From Akkermansia muciniphila (lineage in GTDB: Bacteria > Verrucomicrobiota > Verrucomicrobiia > Verrucomicrobiales > Verrucomicrobiaceae), in assembly GCA_945863205.1 (NCBI GenBank), contig CAMAZK010000018.1, forward strand, positions 1 to 36,237: a stretch of 36,237 nt of DNA, written 5' to 3'. The notes beneath the pieces are model-generated. The model worked only from the letters and a program-made list of their open reading frames with translations. It was not told the origin of the DNA and searched no databases. This document shows, in pieces, positions 7,513-14,808 of this stretch (positions are counted from its first letter, which is position 1; every line of letters begins with the position of its first letter). The position numbers and the translations under genes were made by a program.

Positions 7513-8316
7513 TCAATGAGCGGCGGCGATTGGCGCGGCGGCTTCAGACTCCTGAGTCTTCTTGAGCGCAGCAGCGGACTGCTCTTTGGCCCAGTCGTCG
7601 AATTCCTTCTGTTCGAGAACTTCGAGCGTGGCCTTCATCTGACCGTGGCCCGGTCCGCAGAGCTGGCCGCAGATGATGTCCCAAGTGCCTGTCTTGGTCG
7701 GCTTGAACCACATGTGAGCCTTCACGCCAGGGGTGGCGTCCTGCGCGGCGCGCATGGGGACCAGGGCGAGATTGTGAATGACGTCCTTCGAAGCGACATC
7801 GACGATGACCGGACGACCGACGGGAAGTTTCATCGTGTTCAGGGAAATGAAGTCGTCCTTGCCGTTTGGATCGTGCAGATCCTTGCCTGTGGTGTTGGCC
7901 GGAGAGACGTTCACGCCGGCCCAGGTGCTGATGAGGCGGTCTTCACCGGGATACTGGAAGTTCCAGAGGAACTTCTCACCAAGGGCCCGCATGCGAATGG
8001 TGTCCGGAGAGGTCGGATACTCGTCCGCCTGACGCGACCAGAGCGGGAAGGCAAAACCGAGGAGGAGAATGGCCTCGACGATGACAACGCCGATTTCGAT
8101 GTGGGTGGTGGCATGCCCCTGAACACCGAGATAGTCGGCCTTCGCGGTTTTCTTCTGACGGAAGCGGTAGAATGCGATGCAGAGGTAGATGGACCAGCCG
8201 ACACCGAGAACCAGCATGAACCAGTGGACAAAGCCCAGCATGTGATCGACGAGGCCGCCATGTTCAGAGGCCACGGGCGTCTGGCCGATCAATTCGTTGA
8301 TTTCAGAGATGCTCAT
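7513..8316 (-). CDS. coxB: Cytochrome c oxidase subunit II (CuA)
   Basis: 267 residues from the ATG giving MSISEINELIG; longer frames add only low-quality sequence. Two N-terminal membrane helices (about 28-50 and 74-94) precede the periplasmic cupredoxin domain. The aromatic patch is present as EKFLWNFQYPG. The CuA ligands are complete: H181 (VIHNLALVP), C216 and C220, H224 and M227 (CGQLCGPGHGQM). The residue normally Glu between the cysteines is Gln218. That position contributes a backbone ligand to CuA, and its side chain usually binds the Mg/Mn site. No haem c domain is fused, so this is aa3- rather than caa3-like at this subunit, with electrons presumably coming from the operon's separate cytochromes. 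Unusually, subunit II is encoded last among the oxidase subunits. Confidence 0.92.
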   Translation of the reverse strand: MSISEINELIGQTPVASEHGGLVDHMLGFVHWFMLVLGVGWSIYLCIAFYRFRQKKTAKADYLGVQGHATTHIEIGVVIVEAILLLGFAFPLWSRQADEYPTSPDTIRMRALGEKFLWNFQYPGEDRLISTWAGVNVSPANTTGKDLHDPNGKDDFISLNTMKLPVGRPVIVDVASKDVIHNLALVPMRAAQDATPGVKAHMWFKPTKTGTWDIICGQLCGPGHGQMKATLEVLEQKEFDDWAKEQSAAALKKTQESEAAAPIAAAH

Positions 8317-8359
8317 GAGTTTGGGGGAAGTTTGAAAAAGGTGAAGAGACAGGAAGGAC

Positions 8360-8512
8360 TCAGACAGCGGTGAGTTCCGGGTTTTTTCGCTGGCGTCGGA
8401 CCATGGTGAACACAATACCGGCGGCGCAAACGAACATGAAGGCGAGAACGCCAAGCATGAAAAGAATAGCAAAACCCTGGGCCTGTCCGACAAGGCTGCC
8501 TTTGTCAGCCAT
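8360..8512 (-). CDS. Small single-helix membrane protein in the oxidase cluster
   Basis: 50 residues (MADKGSLVGQ...NPELTAV) with one hydrophobic helix at about 13-36 and a basic C-terminal end (MVRRQRKN), suggesting an N-out/C-in topology. It lies between subunit IV-type genes and coxB with similar spacing, so it is very likely a small accessory oxidase subunit, analogous in size to CcoQ or to small CoxD-type subunits. I do not recognise the family. An alternative ATG 14 codons upstream would add MISAPSTLLSCATC and leave only four bases to the preceding gene; the shorter start is preferred because the extra residues do not resemble a signal. Confidence 0.6.
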   Translation of the reverse strand: MADKGSLVGQAQGFAILFMLGVLAFMFVCAAGIVFTMVRRQRKNPELTAV

Positions 8513-8558
8513 GCAAGTGGCACAGGAAAGGAGGGTGGATGGCGCGGAAATCATGGGT

Positions 8559-8765
8559 TCAGACGATGATGGTTCGCATTTTTTTGACCACGTACCATAC
8601 GCCGTAGCAGAGCAGCGTGACGCAAACGAGGCCGGCGTAGGGTTTCATCGGCAAGGCTCCGGCACGGGCCGCATCTTCAGGCGCCAGATGCATCCACAGC
8701 CAGAACCCGGCATCGCAGAGAACGGCGAGGACGAGAAAGACGATGTGGAAATGCTTGAGGGACAT
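8559..8765 (-). CDS. Small two-helix membrane protein in the oxidase cluster
   Basis: 68 residues starting MSLKHFHIVFLVLAV, with hydrophobic helices at about 8-25 and 43-60 and a basic end (VVKKMRTIIV). It is encoded 19 bases after subunit IV and followed by another tiny membrane protein. Position and size suggest an accessory or assembly subunit of the aa3-type oxidase. No family is recognised and no metal-binding motif is present. Confidence 0.6.
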   Translation of the reverse strand: MSLKHFHIVFLVLAVLCDAGFWLWMHLAPEDAARAGALPMKPYAGLVCVTLLCYGVWYVVKKMRTIIV

Positions 8766-8784
8766 GGCGAGGAGATGACGGAGG

Positions 8785-9111
8785 TTACTCGGAGAGTTTG
8801 TAGAAGCCGTCGAAGACCAGCGGGTCCATCTTGCTAAAGTAGAACAAGACGAAAAGAACAAAGACCAAAACCACAGTGAATACGAGCGTCTTGTAGATGA
8901 CGCTTTTTTCGTGGTTCAAGTGCATGAAGATCAGCGCGACGAGGCTGGCTTTGAAGGTGGCCACGATCATGCCGACCAGGATGTTCAGCCCGTGGGTGGG
9001 CAGCTCCACGTAGGAGAGCCAGACGGTGATGACGGTGAAAACGATCAGAAGCGCCCCGATGATGAGGTACTTTTTAATCGACTTCTGGATTTCTTCGATG
9101 TTGTCAGACAT
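8785..9111 (-). CDS. Cytochrome c oxidase subunit IV family protein
   Basis: 108 residues with three membrane helices (about 14-34, 43-64 and 75-95). The central FKASLVALIFMHLNHEK block is characteristic of the prokaryotic cytochrome C oxidase subunit IV family (CoxD/CtaF/CyoD type), which stabilises the CuB site during assembly of subunit I. The order coxA-coxC-subunit IV is the standard one. It has an N-terminal soluble stretch (MSDNIEEIQKSIKKY) predicted on the cytoplasmic side. Confidence 0.85.
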   Translation of the reverse strand: MSDNIEEIQKSIKKYLIIGALLIVFTVITVWLSYVELPTHGLNILVGMIVATFKASLVALIFMHLNHEKSVIYKTLVFTVVLVFVLFVLFYFSKMDPLVFDGFYKLSE

Positions 9112-9153
9112 GACGGGAAGTGTGGAGTGATGCCAAAGGGACGGTCGCGTGTT

Positions 9154-10524
9154 TTACAGGAGATAAAGCAGCGGGAAGAGGAAGATCCAGACCAGATCGA
9201 CGAAGTGCCAGAAGAGGCCGCCGACTTCGATGCGGTTGGCGAGATGCTCCGGATCTTCGCGTAGCATCCGACCATTGAAGACGAGGAAGTAGAGCAGCAC
9301 CAGTGCGCCGGCGACGACGTGCAGACCGTGAAGACCCGTCAGCGTGAAGTAAATGGCGTAATAGGTGTTGAGCTTCGGAGTGAAGTTCGAGAAGAAGGTG
9401 ATGTCTTTTTTATCGATAACGACCGTTGGGTAATCATGACCGCCGCCGTGCCCCCCTTCGGCTGGCGCGTGCGCTTCCGCCCCGTGCTTGTCACCGCCAT
9501 GGGCAGCATCTGCGGCGGGCGGTGTCGAAGAGTGGATTTTGTAGAAGAGAGACTCCTTTTGCAGCGTGGCGGACTTTTCCTTGTCACGCGTAGGGTAGTT
9601 CTCCTCAAACTCGGCGATGTGATGCTCGCGGTTCGCGACAAAGGCCGGCTGCCAAGCGCCGAGGTAGCGGTGATCGAAGGCAAGCGACTTATCCGGCTGG
9701 GCGACGCCGCGAGCGTCGATTCCATCGACGAGAAGGGTCATCTTGTCATCGAGCAGCTTACCCTTCGCCGTGGTGCCGTCACGGAAGGTGATGCTGTCGG
9801 CGGTGTAACCGAAGATTTCGGAAGGCTTTGCGGCAGCTTTGAGCGGCGTTACGGCGGTCAATTTAACGGTGGCGCTTCCCTTTCCTTCAGCCCAGGCCTT
9901 TTCCACGGCGGCGGCGCTCAGTTCGGCGAATGCGGCATCGTCGAGTGTGATCTCCTTGCCGTCAGCAGTCTTGAACTTCGGCGCTTCGCCTTCGATGTGA
10001 GGAATGACATAGCCCACTGGATCAGCAGTGATGGCCGACTTTTTGACCGGGATCGTCAGGGAGAGTTCTGTGATCTCGCCGAACTTGATCCGGTAGGGAA
10101 TGGTGTTGTGATGCTCATCCTCAGGCATGTGACCGGTGAGGATGGTGCCATCGGTGAGCTTGACGGCGTAATGCTTCAATTTGGCCTTGTACTCTAGGCT
10201 CTTGTTGAACATGAAGACACCAGCGCAGATGACGGTGATGGCCATGTAGATCTTGTACTGTCCGTAGCGGCGCAGTTTCACGGACGCCCAAGCCATGACG
10301 ACCGTGACGGAGGAGGCGATCAGGACGATGGTGTTCCAGAAACCCAACGTGACGTCGAGGTCGTGAACGGGCCATGGATAGTCGGCCCCGAGGCGCAGGA
10401 AAATGTAAGCGGAGAAAAGGCCACCGAAGAGCATGACTTCCGAGGCAAGGAAGAGCCAGATGCCGATCTTGGCGTTGTAGAGTCCGGTGTCTGGCCGGGC
10501 GTGAACAGTGTAAGGAATGTCCAT
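9154..10524 (-). CDS. coxC: Cytochrome c oxidase subunit III with large periplasmic insertion
   Basis: 456 residues where five-helix bacterial subunit III proteins have about 190-210. Residues 1-112 hold the first three helices, with the conserved GIWLFLASEVMLFGGLF and the Glu facing the lipid cleft, and end at SLEYKAK. Residues about 378-456 resume with NTYYAIYFTLTGLHGLHV, then GGLFWHFVDLVWIFLFPL. Between them lie some 250 extra residues. By homology to the bovine topology this loop faces the periplasm. The insertion has two similar elements (KLTDGTILTG at 122-131 and TFRDGTTAKG at 246-255), an Ala/Lys-rich middle and a His-rich linker (HGGDKHGAEAHAPAEGGHGG, 342-361). No known domain is recognised. 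The frame is continuous and in register on both sides, so this is a true insertion, not a frameshift. It might dock cytochrome donors or ACIII. Confidence 0.9.
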   Translation of the reverse strand: MDIPYTVHARPDTGLYNAKIGIWLFLASEVMLFGGLFSAYIFLRLGADYPWPVHDLDVTLGFWNTIVLIASSVTVVMAWASVKLRRYGQYKIYMAITVICAGVFMFNKSLEYKAKLKHYAVKLTDGTILTGHMPEDEHHNTIPYRIKFGEITELSLTIPVKKSAITADPVGYVIPHIEGEAPKFKTADGKEITLDDAAFAELSAAAVEKAWAEGKGSATVKLTAVTPLKAAAKPSEIFGYTADSITFRDGTTAKGKLLDDKMTLLVDGIDARGVAQPDKSLAFDHRYLGAWQPAFVANREHHIAEFEENYPTRDKEKSATLQKESLFYKIHSSTPPAADAAHGGDKHGAEAHAPAEGGHGGGHDYPTVVIDKKDITFFSNFTPKLNTYYAIYFTLTGLHGLHVVAGALVLLYFLVFNGRMLREDPEHLANRIEVGGLFWHFVDLVWIFLFPLLYLL

Positions 10525-10576
10525 GAGAAGTGACGGATTCAGGAATGACGGGTGACAGAGTCAGATGCGGCAGGCA

Positions 10577-12532
10577 TCAATGATGGGTGGCGGCGTGCTC
10601 GGTTTTCGCAGGGGCGTCGCTGCCGTCCGGCTTGGGCTTGCCATGCTCGCTCTCCCACTGCGGGAAGAAATCAACGGGGTGACCCGGAACGCTATACTCA
10701 TAGGGGCCGCGGTGGGCGACGGGTTCAAAGAGGAAGTTGCCGTGCCCGGGAGGTGTGGGGGTGGCCCATTCCATGGTCGTTGCTCCCCACGGATTGTCGT
10801 TCTCGGCCTTCTTGCCGCCCTTGATGCTGAACCAGAAGTTGATGATGAAGGGAATCTGGCCGAGTGCGAGGATGAAGGCGCCGACGGACATGACGATGTT
10901 CAGGGAAAGCATGTTGTCCGGGATGTCGAGACCGAAGAAGGCACCGACCTTGTGGGTCAGGGTCGTGCTCCAGTGGGTGAAGCCGGAGGTGTTTTCGAAA
11001 TACTTGCCGCCATCATACCAGCGACGGTGGAAGCCGGCCATGCCCTGGATGAACATCGGGGCGAAGATGAGGTTCATGCCGAGCAACGAAGGCCAGAAGT
11101 GCAGCTTGCCGAGCTTGTCGTTCATGTAGCGGCCGGTGAATTTCGGGAACCAGTGGTACACACCAGCGAAAAGCGCGAAGATCGTTCCAGGAGCGACAAC
11201 ATAGTGGAAATGGCCGATCACGTAGTAGGTGTCGTGCATCGCGAGGTCGATGAACGAGAAAGCCAGCGGCAGCCCCGTCAGACCGCCAATCCCAAACATC
11301 GGCAGGAAGGCCGAAGCGAAGAGCATCTGCGTATTGAAGCGGATGGAACCGCCCCAGAGCGAAATCATGAGGCAGGTCAGCAGGATGACCGAAGGCACCG
11401 AGATGAGTACCGTGGTGATCTGGAAATAGGTGGACATCATGGTGCCCATGCCGGTGAGGTACATGTGATGCGCCCAAACGAGGAAGCTCAGGAAGCCGAG
11501 GGTGAGCACCGAATAGACCATCGACTTGTAGCCCCAGAGCGGGCGACGGGCGTTGCAGGGAATCACGTCAGTCAGGATGGCGAAGGCGGGAAGAATAAGC
11601 ACGTAAACCTCCGGATGGGCGAGGAACCAGAAGAGATGCTGGTAAAGCAGGGGAGATCCGCCACCGGAGATGTCGAGGTGCTTGCCGCCTTCCATGAGGC
11701 CGGTAGGAAGGTAGAAAGAGGAACCAAAGACGCGGTCGGAAAGCTGGAGGATGGCGGCCACTTCCAGCGGCGGGAAGGCCAGCAGAAGGAGGAAAGCGGT
11801 GACGAACATGGCCCAGCAGAAGAAGGGCATCTTCATCCAGCCAAGTCCCTTAGCGCGCAGGTTGATGATCGTGGCGATGACGTTCACGGACCCGAGAAGC
11901 GAAGCGGAGATGTTGAACACCATCGCCGTCAGCCACCAAGTGTGCCCGTGCTGCCAAACGTTGGTCACGCCGAGGGTCGTGGTCGTGGCTAGGGGGGAGT
12001 ACATCGTCCAGCCCGTCTGCACCGGACCGGTGCCGACAAAGAAGCTGTACATCATCAGCACCCCGCTGACGAAGAAGAACCAATAACTCAGCATGTTGAG
12101 TTTCGGGAAGGCCATGTCGATGGTGCCGATTTGCAGCGGCATCACGAAGTTCACGAAACCAGCGAAGCCGAGAGGCACGATGCCGAAGAACACCATGATG
12201 GTGCCGTGCATGGCGCCGAGCATGTTGTAGAGTTCCCCGTTGAGGGAGCCGTCCGGATTCAGCCAGCGGCCAAACATCGCTTCAAACAGATCCTTGATCA
12301 GCGGGATGTTACGGATCGCTTCCACGGCTGGCACGGGCTCACCCGGGTAGGCGATGCTCCAGCGCATAAGCAGCATCAAAAAGAACCCGAAGAGCAGGAA
12401 AAGAAGTCCGGTGAGGCCGTACTGGAGGCCGATGACCTTGTGATCGGTGGACCAAACGTATTTGCGCAGGAAACCCGGCTCGTGGTGGTCGTGCGCGTGG
12501 GCGTGATCGTGGTCGAGGGTGGTGGCGCTCAT
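10577..12532 (-). CDS. coxA: Cytochrome c oxidase subunit I, A-type (aa3), K-channel lysine missing
   Basis: 651 residues, the catalytic haem-copper subunit that reduces oxygen to water. Ligands by motif: H109 (AMHGTIM) and H443 for haem a, H441 for haem a3, and H306, H355 and H356 for CuB, with the His-Tyr cross-link tyrosine Y310 in AHPEVY. E308 of the same motif marks subtype A1. The D-channel is intact: N128, D139 and N146 in FVNFVMPLQIGTIDMAFPKLN align with Paracoccus N113, D124 and N131. In the K-channel helix, an ungapped 30-residue alignment with Paracoccus CtaD (TYF to WGGSI) places Leu384 where the essential Lys354 should be. Both termini are His-rich (DHDHAHAHDHHE, EHAATHH). It is encoded in the middle of the respiratory operon. 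Confidence 0.95.
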   Translation of the reverse strand: MSATTLDHDHAHAHDHHEPGFLRKYVWSTDHKVIGLQYGLTGLLFLLFGFFLMLLMRWSIAYPGEPVPAVEAIRNIPLIKDLFEAMFGRWLNPDGSLNGELYNMLGAMHGTIMVFFGIVPLGFAGFVNFVMPLQIGTIDMAFPKLNMLSYWFFFVSGVLMMYSFFVGTGPVQTGWTMYSPLATTTTLGVTNVWQHGHTWWLTAMVFNISASLLGSVNVIATIINLRAKGLGWMKMPFFCWAMFVTAFLLLLAFPPLEVAAILQLSDRVFGSSFYLPTGLMEGGKHLDISGGGSPLLYQHLFWFLAHPEVYVLILPAFAILTDVIPCNARRPLWGYKSMVYSVLTLGFLSFLVWAHHMYLTGMGTMMSTYFQITTVLISVPSVILLTCLMISLWGGSIRFNTQMLFASAFLPMFGIGGLTGLPLAFSFIDLAMHDTYYVIGHFHYVVAPGTIFALFAGVYHWFPKFTGRYMNDKLGKLHFWPSLLGMNLIFAPMFIQGMAGFHRRWYDGGKYFENTSGFTHWSTTLTHKVGAFFGLDIPDNMLSLNIVMSVGAFILALGQIPFIINFWFSIKGGKKAENDNPWGATTMEWATPTPPGHGNFLFEPVAHRGPYEYSVPGHPVDFFPQWESEHGKPKPDGSDAPAKTEHAATHH

Positions 12533-12550
12533 AGAGATAGGGTCAGGAGA

Positions 12551-13363
12551 TCAAAGTTGAAAAGATTGCGCGAAATCGAACTCAAAGTTCGCGGTGGCCT
12601 TGCCACCACGAACGGTGACGGTTTGGGAAAGATTCTGCGGGAACTGCGGATGCCAGGCCTCGACGACGTAATCACCGTCGGCAAGCGCACGGGGAATGCT
12701 AAAACGACCATCCGCAGCGGTCACTGCGGCATGGCAGCCTTCATGCACGAAAACCCACGCATTCATCCAACGATGAACGTCGCATTCCAAGCGGTAGATG
12801 CCCGGCGTGTCGAAGGTCCTCACATTTTCATCTCCCCGCGAGGGCTGACCGATGTTGTCGATGTTCCGCCCGCCGTTCCGCGTGCCGGGTTCATGCCTGG
12901 CGATGCGGATGTTGTGGAAAGTGAGGTCGCTGTTATGAAAACGCACCGCCTGTCCCGCCTGCACCGCAACGGCATGGGGCACAAACTCGCAGCGGGTCTG
13001 GTCGATCAGCGGTGCTGGGCCGGACAGATTGCCGGCACGCTGGCTGCCACGAACGGTGATGACGGCATCCGCCAATCCACCCTCAGGAGCGACGCGCCAA
13101 GCTGGGTCGGTGATTTCTCCGTGAGCCGTGCAGAACGGATTGCCGCCGACATCCACCGCACGATGCAGAGAGGCGGCATCCGCCCCCCGAAGCGTGACCT
13201 GTCCGGAAATGCTCGGCTGCTCGGCAATCTCAACCGCCAGAGTCAGTTGGGCCGCCGCTTCCGTCTTGGAGCTTTCACCGCACCCGACGTTGACCAGAAG
13301 CATGGCGACTCCGCAGGCGACCCATGGTGCCTGGCGGGAGACGGCGTGCTTAACATTCGGCAT
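12551..13363 (-). CDS. Cupredoxin-like lipoprotein with carboxypeptidase-regulatory-like domain
   Basis: 270 residues. The chosen ATG gives MPNVKHAVSRQAPWVACGVA, a lipoprotein signal with lipobox LLVNVGC (Cys28). Residues about 95-207 form a cupredoxin-like segment. H150 (DLTFHNIRI) and C194-x2-H197-x2-M200 (ECDVHRWMNAWVFV) supply a His-Cys-His-Met set like that of type 1 copper proteins. Residues 208-262 (AAVTAADGRFSIPRALADGDYVVEAWH) look like a carboxypeptidase-regulatory-like beta sandwich. The combination occurs in PVC and other bacteria as plastocyanin-like or methylamine-utilisation-like proteins. Placed between a cytochrome c and coxA, it may carry electrons to CuA or deliver copper during assembly. 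No redox data can be inferred, and a copper site without blue-copper function is possible. Confidence 0.7.
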   Translation of the reverse strand: MPNVKHAVSRQAPWVACGVAMLLVNVGCGESSKTEAAAQLTLAVEIAEQPSISGQVTLRGADAASLHRAVDVGGNPFCTAHGEITDPAWRVAPEGGLADAVITVRGSQRAGNLSGPAPLIDQTRCEFVPHAVAVQAGQAVRFHNSDLTFHNIRIARHEPGTRNGGRNIDNIGQPSRGDENVRTFDTPGIYRLECDVHRWMNAWVFVHEGCHAAVTAADGRFSIPRALADGDYVVEAWHPQFPQNLSQTVTVRGGKATANFEFDFAQSFQL

Positions 13364-13380
13364 ATCGAGGTTTCGTTTAT

Positions 13381-14097
13381 TTACTTGGCAGCAGCGGCAG
13401 CCGTGGCACCGGGACCGGCGGGGATTTCCCCCTCGACATTTTTGTCTGCGAAGGGCTGCAATTCCGCCTCGGTCCACTGGGTGGCGCGTTTCTCTTCGTC
13501 GCGCACCTTTTGCACCATTTCTTTGGTAATCATGGTGCCTTCATTGCCCCATGTGTTGCGGATGTAGGTCAGCACGTTGGCGAGGTCCTGGGAGGACATG
13601 GCCGCACCGAAGGGCTGCATGCCGCCAGGAGTGTTGTATCCCTGCCCTTTGACGGTGATGGCACCGACAAGTCCGTGCTGGACGACTCGGATGAGACGCT
13701 CGGTGCCCCCGGTGACCCATTCCGAACCGGCGAGCGGCGGGAACTGGCCGGGGAGGCCAGCGCCATTGCCCTGATGGCAGCCGCCACAGATCGCGTAGCC
13801 ACTGGCGCCTTTTTTCATCGCGAGCGCGAAGGGGTCGAGGGTCGCGCCGGCACCATCGGCACCAGGGCGGGGATCCATGCCACCTGCGGCGATGGAGAAC
13901 GGATTGCTAACATCGAAGCTCCAGCCGCCGGCCATGGGGCCGAGCTGTCCGCCTGCGACGATCGCGACCAGCATGAGGAGAAACGTCGCCCAAAGCGGCG
14001 CAGGCTGGCTTTCGGGCGGAAGGTCGGCCTTCTCACGCTTCACAGCGGAGTGAATGCGGTCGAGGTCGGTGCTGTCGGGATGGGCGTTGGCGCTCAT
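13381..14097 (-). CDS. Membrane-anchored monohaem cytochrome c
   Basis: 238 residues: a soluble N-terminal segment, one membrane anchor at about 35-57 (LWATFLLMLVAIVAGGQLG), then a class I cytochrome c domain with CGGCH at 104-108 and a probable axial Met in the GGMQPFGAAMSSQDLANVLTY region. The C-terminal tail is Ala-rich and probably disordered. It follows the CcoO-like gene, so positionally it replaces CcoP, but it has only one haem and a different anchor. It probably shuttles electrons within the periplasm between ACIII/CcoO-like cytochrome and CuA of CoxB. Confidence 0.88.
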   Translation of the reverse strand: MSANAHPDSTDLDRIHSAVKREKADLPPESQPAPLWATFLLMLVAIVAGGQLGPMAGGWSFDVSNPFSIAAGGMDPRPGADGAGATLDPFALAMKKGASGYAICGGCHQGNGAGLPGQFPPLAGSEWVTGGTERLIRVVQHGLVGAITVKGQGYNTPGGMQPFGAAMSSQDLANVLTYIRNTWGNEGTMITKEMVQKVRDEEKRATQWTEAELQPFADKNVEGEIPAGPGATAAAAAK

Positions 14098-14121
14098 GGG
14101 CGTTCGAGATCGCGGGAGGGG

Positions 14122-14808
14122 CTATTTTTTGGCAGGTTCAGCGGCAGCGGCGACCGCTGCTGATTGGCCTGGGACGGGGTAGTCCTTTTTTAGAGAAAGA
14201 AGATACTGAACGAGGCTTTCGGCCTCTGGTGTCGGCACGACCTCGTAACCAGAAGGGGGCCCGAATTTCTTCGGCAGGACGAGCGCGTGTTTGGAAACGG
14301 GTCCCTGGATCTTTTGCACCTTGTAAAGGTTCGAGTAAGCCGGCATCGAACTCCAGTCGTTGACCGATCGGGGTGCGTAGAGGTGCTGGTGGAGCTGCGC
14401 TGCGGCGGGAGCACGCCAGCCGTAGTTGGCGAGATCGGGGCCGACGCGCTGGACGCCCAGGAGGGCGTACTTTTCACCGAGATAATCACGCAGCTCGGTC
14501 GGGCGGACGGGCGTGGCTGCGCGCTGCTCCTGATCCTGACCCCAGCCCTTGTACCAGCCGTCCAAACCGAGCTGCACGGGGCGGATCATCTGGGTGTGGC
14601 ATTGATTGCAACCCTCGCGGATGTAAACGAGCTGTCCCTGACCGTTGATGGGGGCGGGCGGGTAGTAGCCCTCCAAGCCATCAGCGTCCTTGTCGTAAGC
14701 GACAGGGGTGAGCTGCTGGTACGTCAGCGCCGGAATGACGATGAGGCACAGCCAAGGAAGCCCAAAGGATGCGGCAAGGCCGAGAATGAAGGTGCGGAAG
14801 TTCGTCAT
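14122..14808 (-). CDS. ccoO: CcoO-like monohaem cytochrome c (cbb3 subunit II type)
   Basis: 228 residues with one N-terminal helix (about 8-30) and the CcoO/FixO signature EGCNQCHTQMIRP, placing haem c at C67-H71. The axial methionine is probably M155 in SSMPAY, matching the family's SxMPAY block, and RVGPDLANYG is also conserved. The haem site is thus intact, unlike its partner CcoN-like protein. Its start overlaps the CcoN-like stop by four bases (ATGA), so the two are translationally coupled and presumably form a complex. In true cbb3 oxidases CcoO passes electrons to CcoN. Here the likely route is onward to the next cytochrome or to CuA, since the CcoN-like partner lacks an active site. 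Confidence 0.88.
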   Translation of the reverse strand: MTNFRTFILGLAASFGLPWLCLIVIPALTYQQLTPVAYDKDADGLEGYYPPAPINGQGQLVYIREGCNQCHTQMIRPVQLGLDGWYKGWGQDQEQRAATPVRPTELRDYLGEKYALLGVQRVGPDLANYGWRAPAAAQLHQHLYAPRSVNDWSSMPAYSNLYKVQKIQGPVSKHALVLPKKFGPPSGYEVVPTPEAESLVQYLLSLKKDYPVPGQSAAVAAAAEPAKK

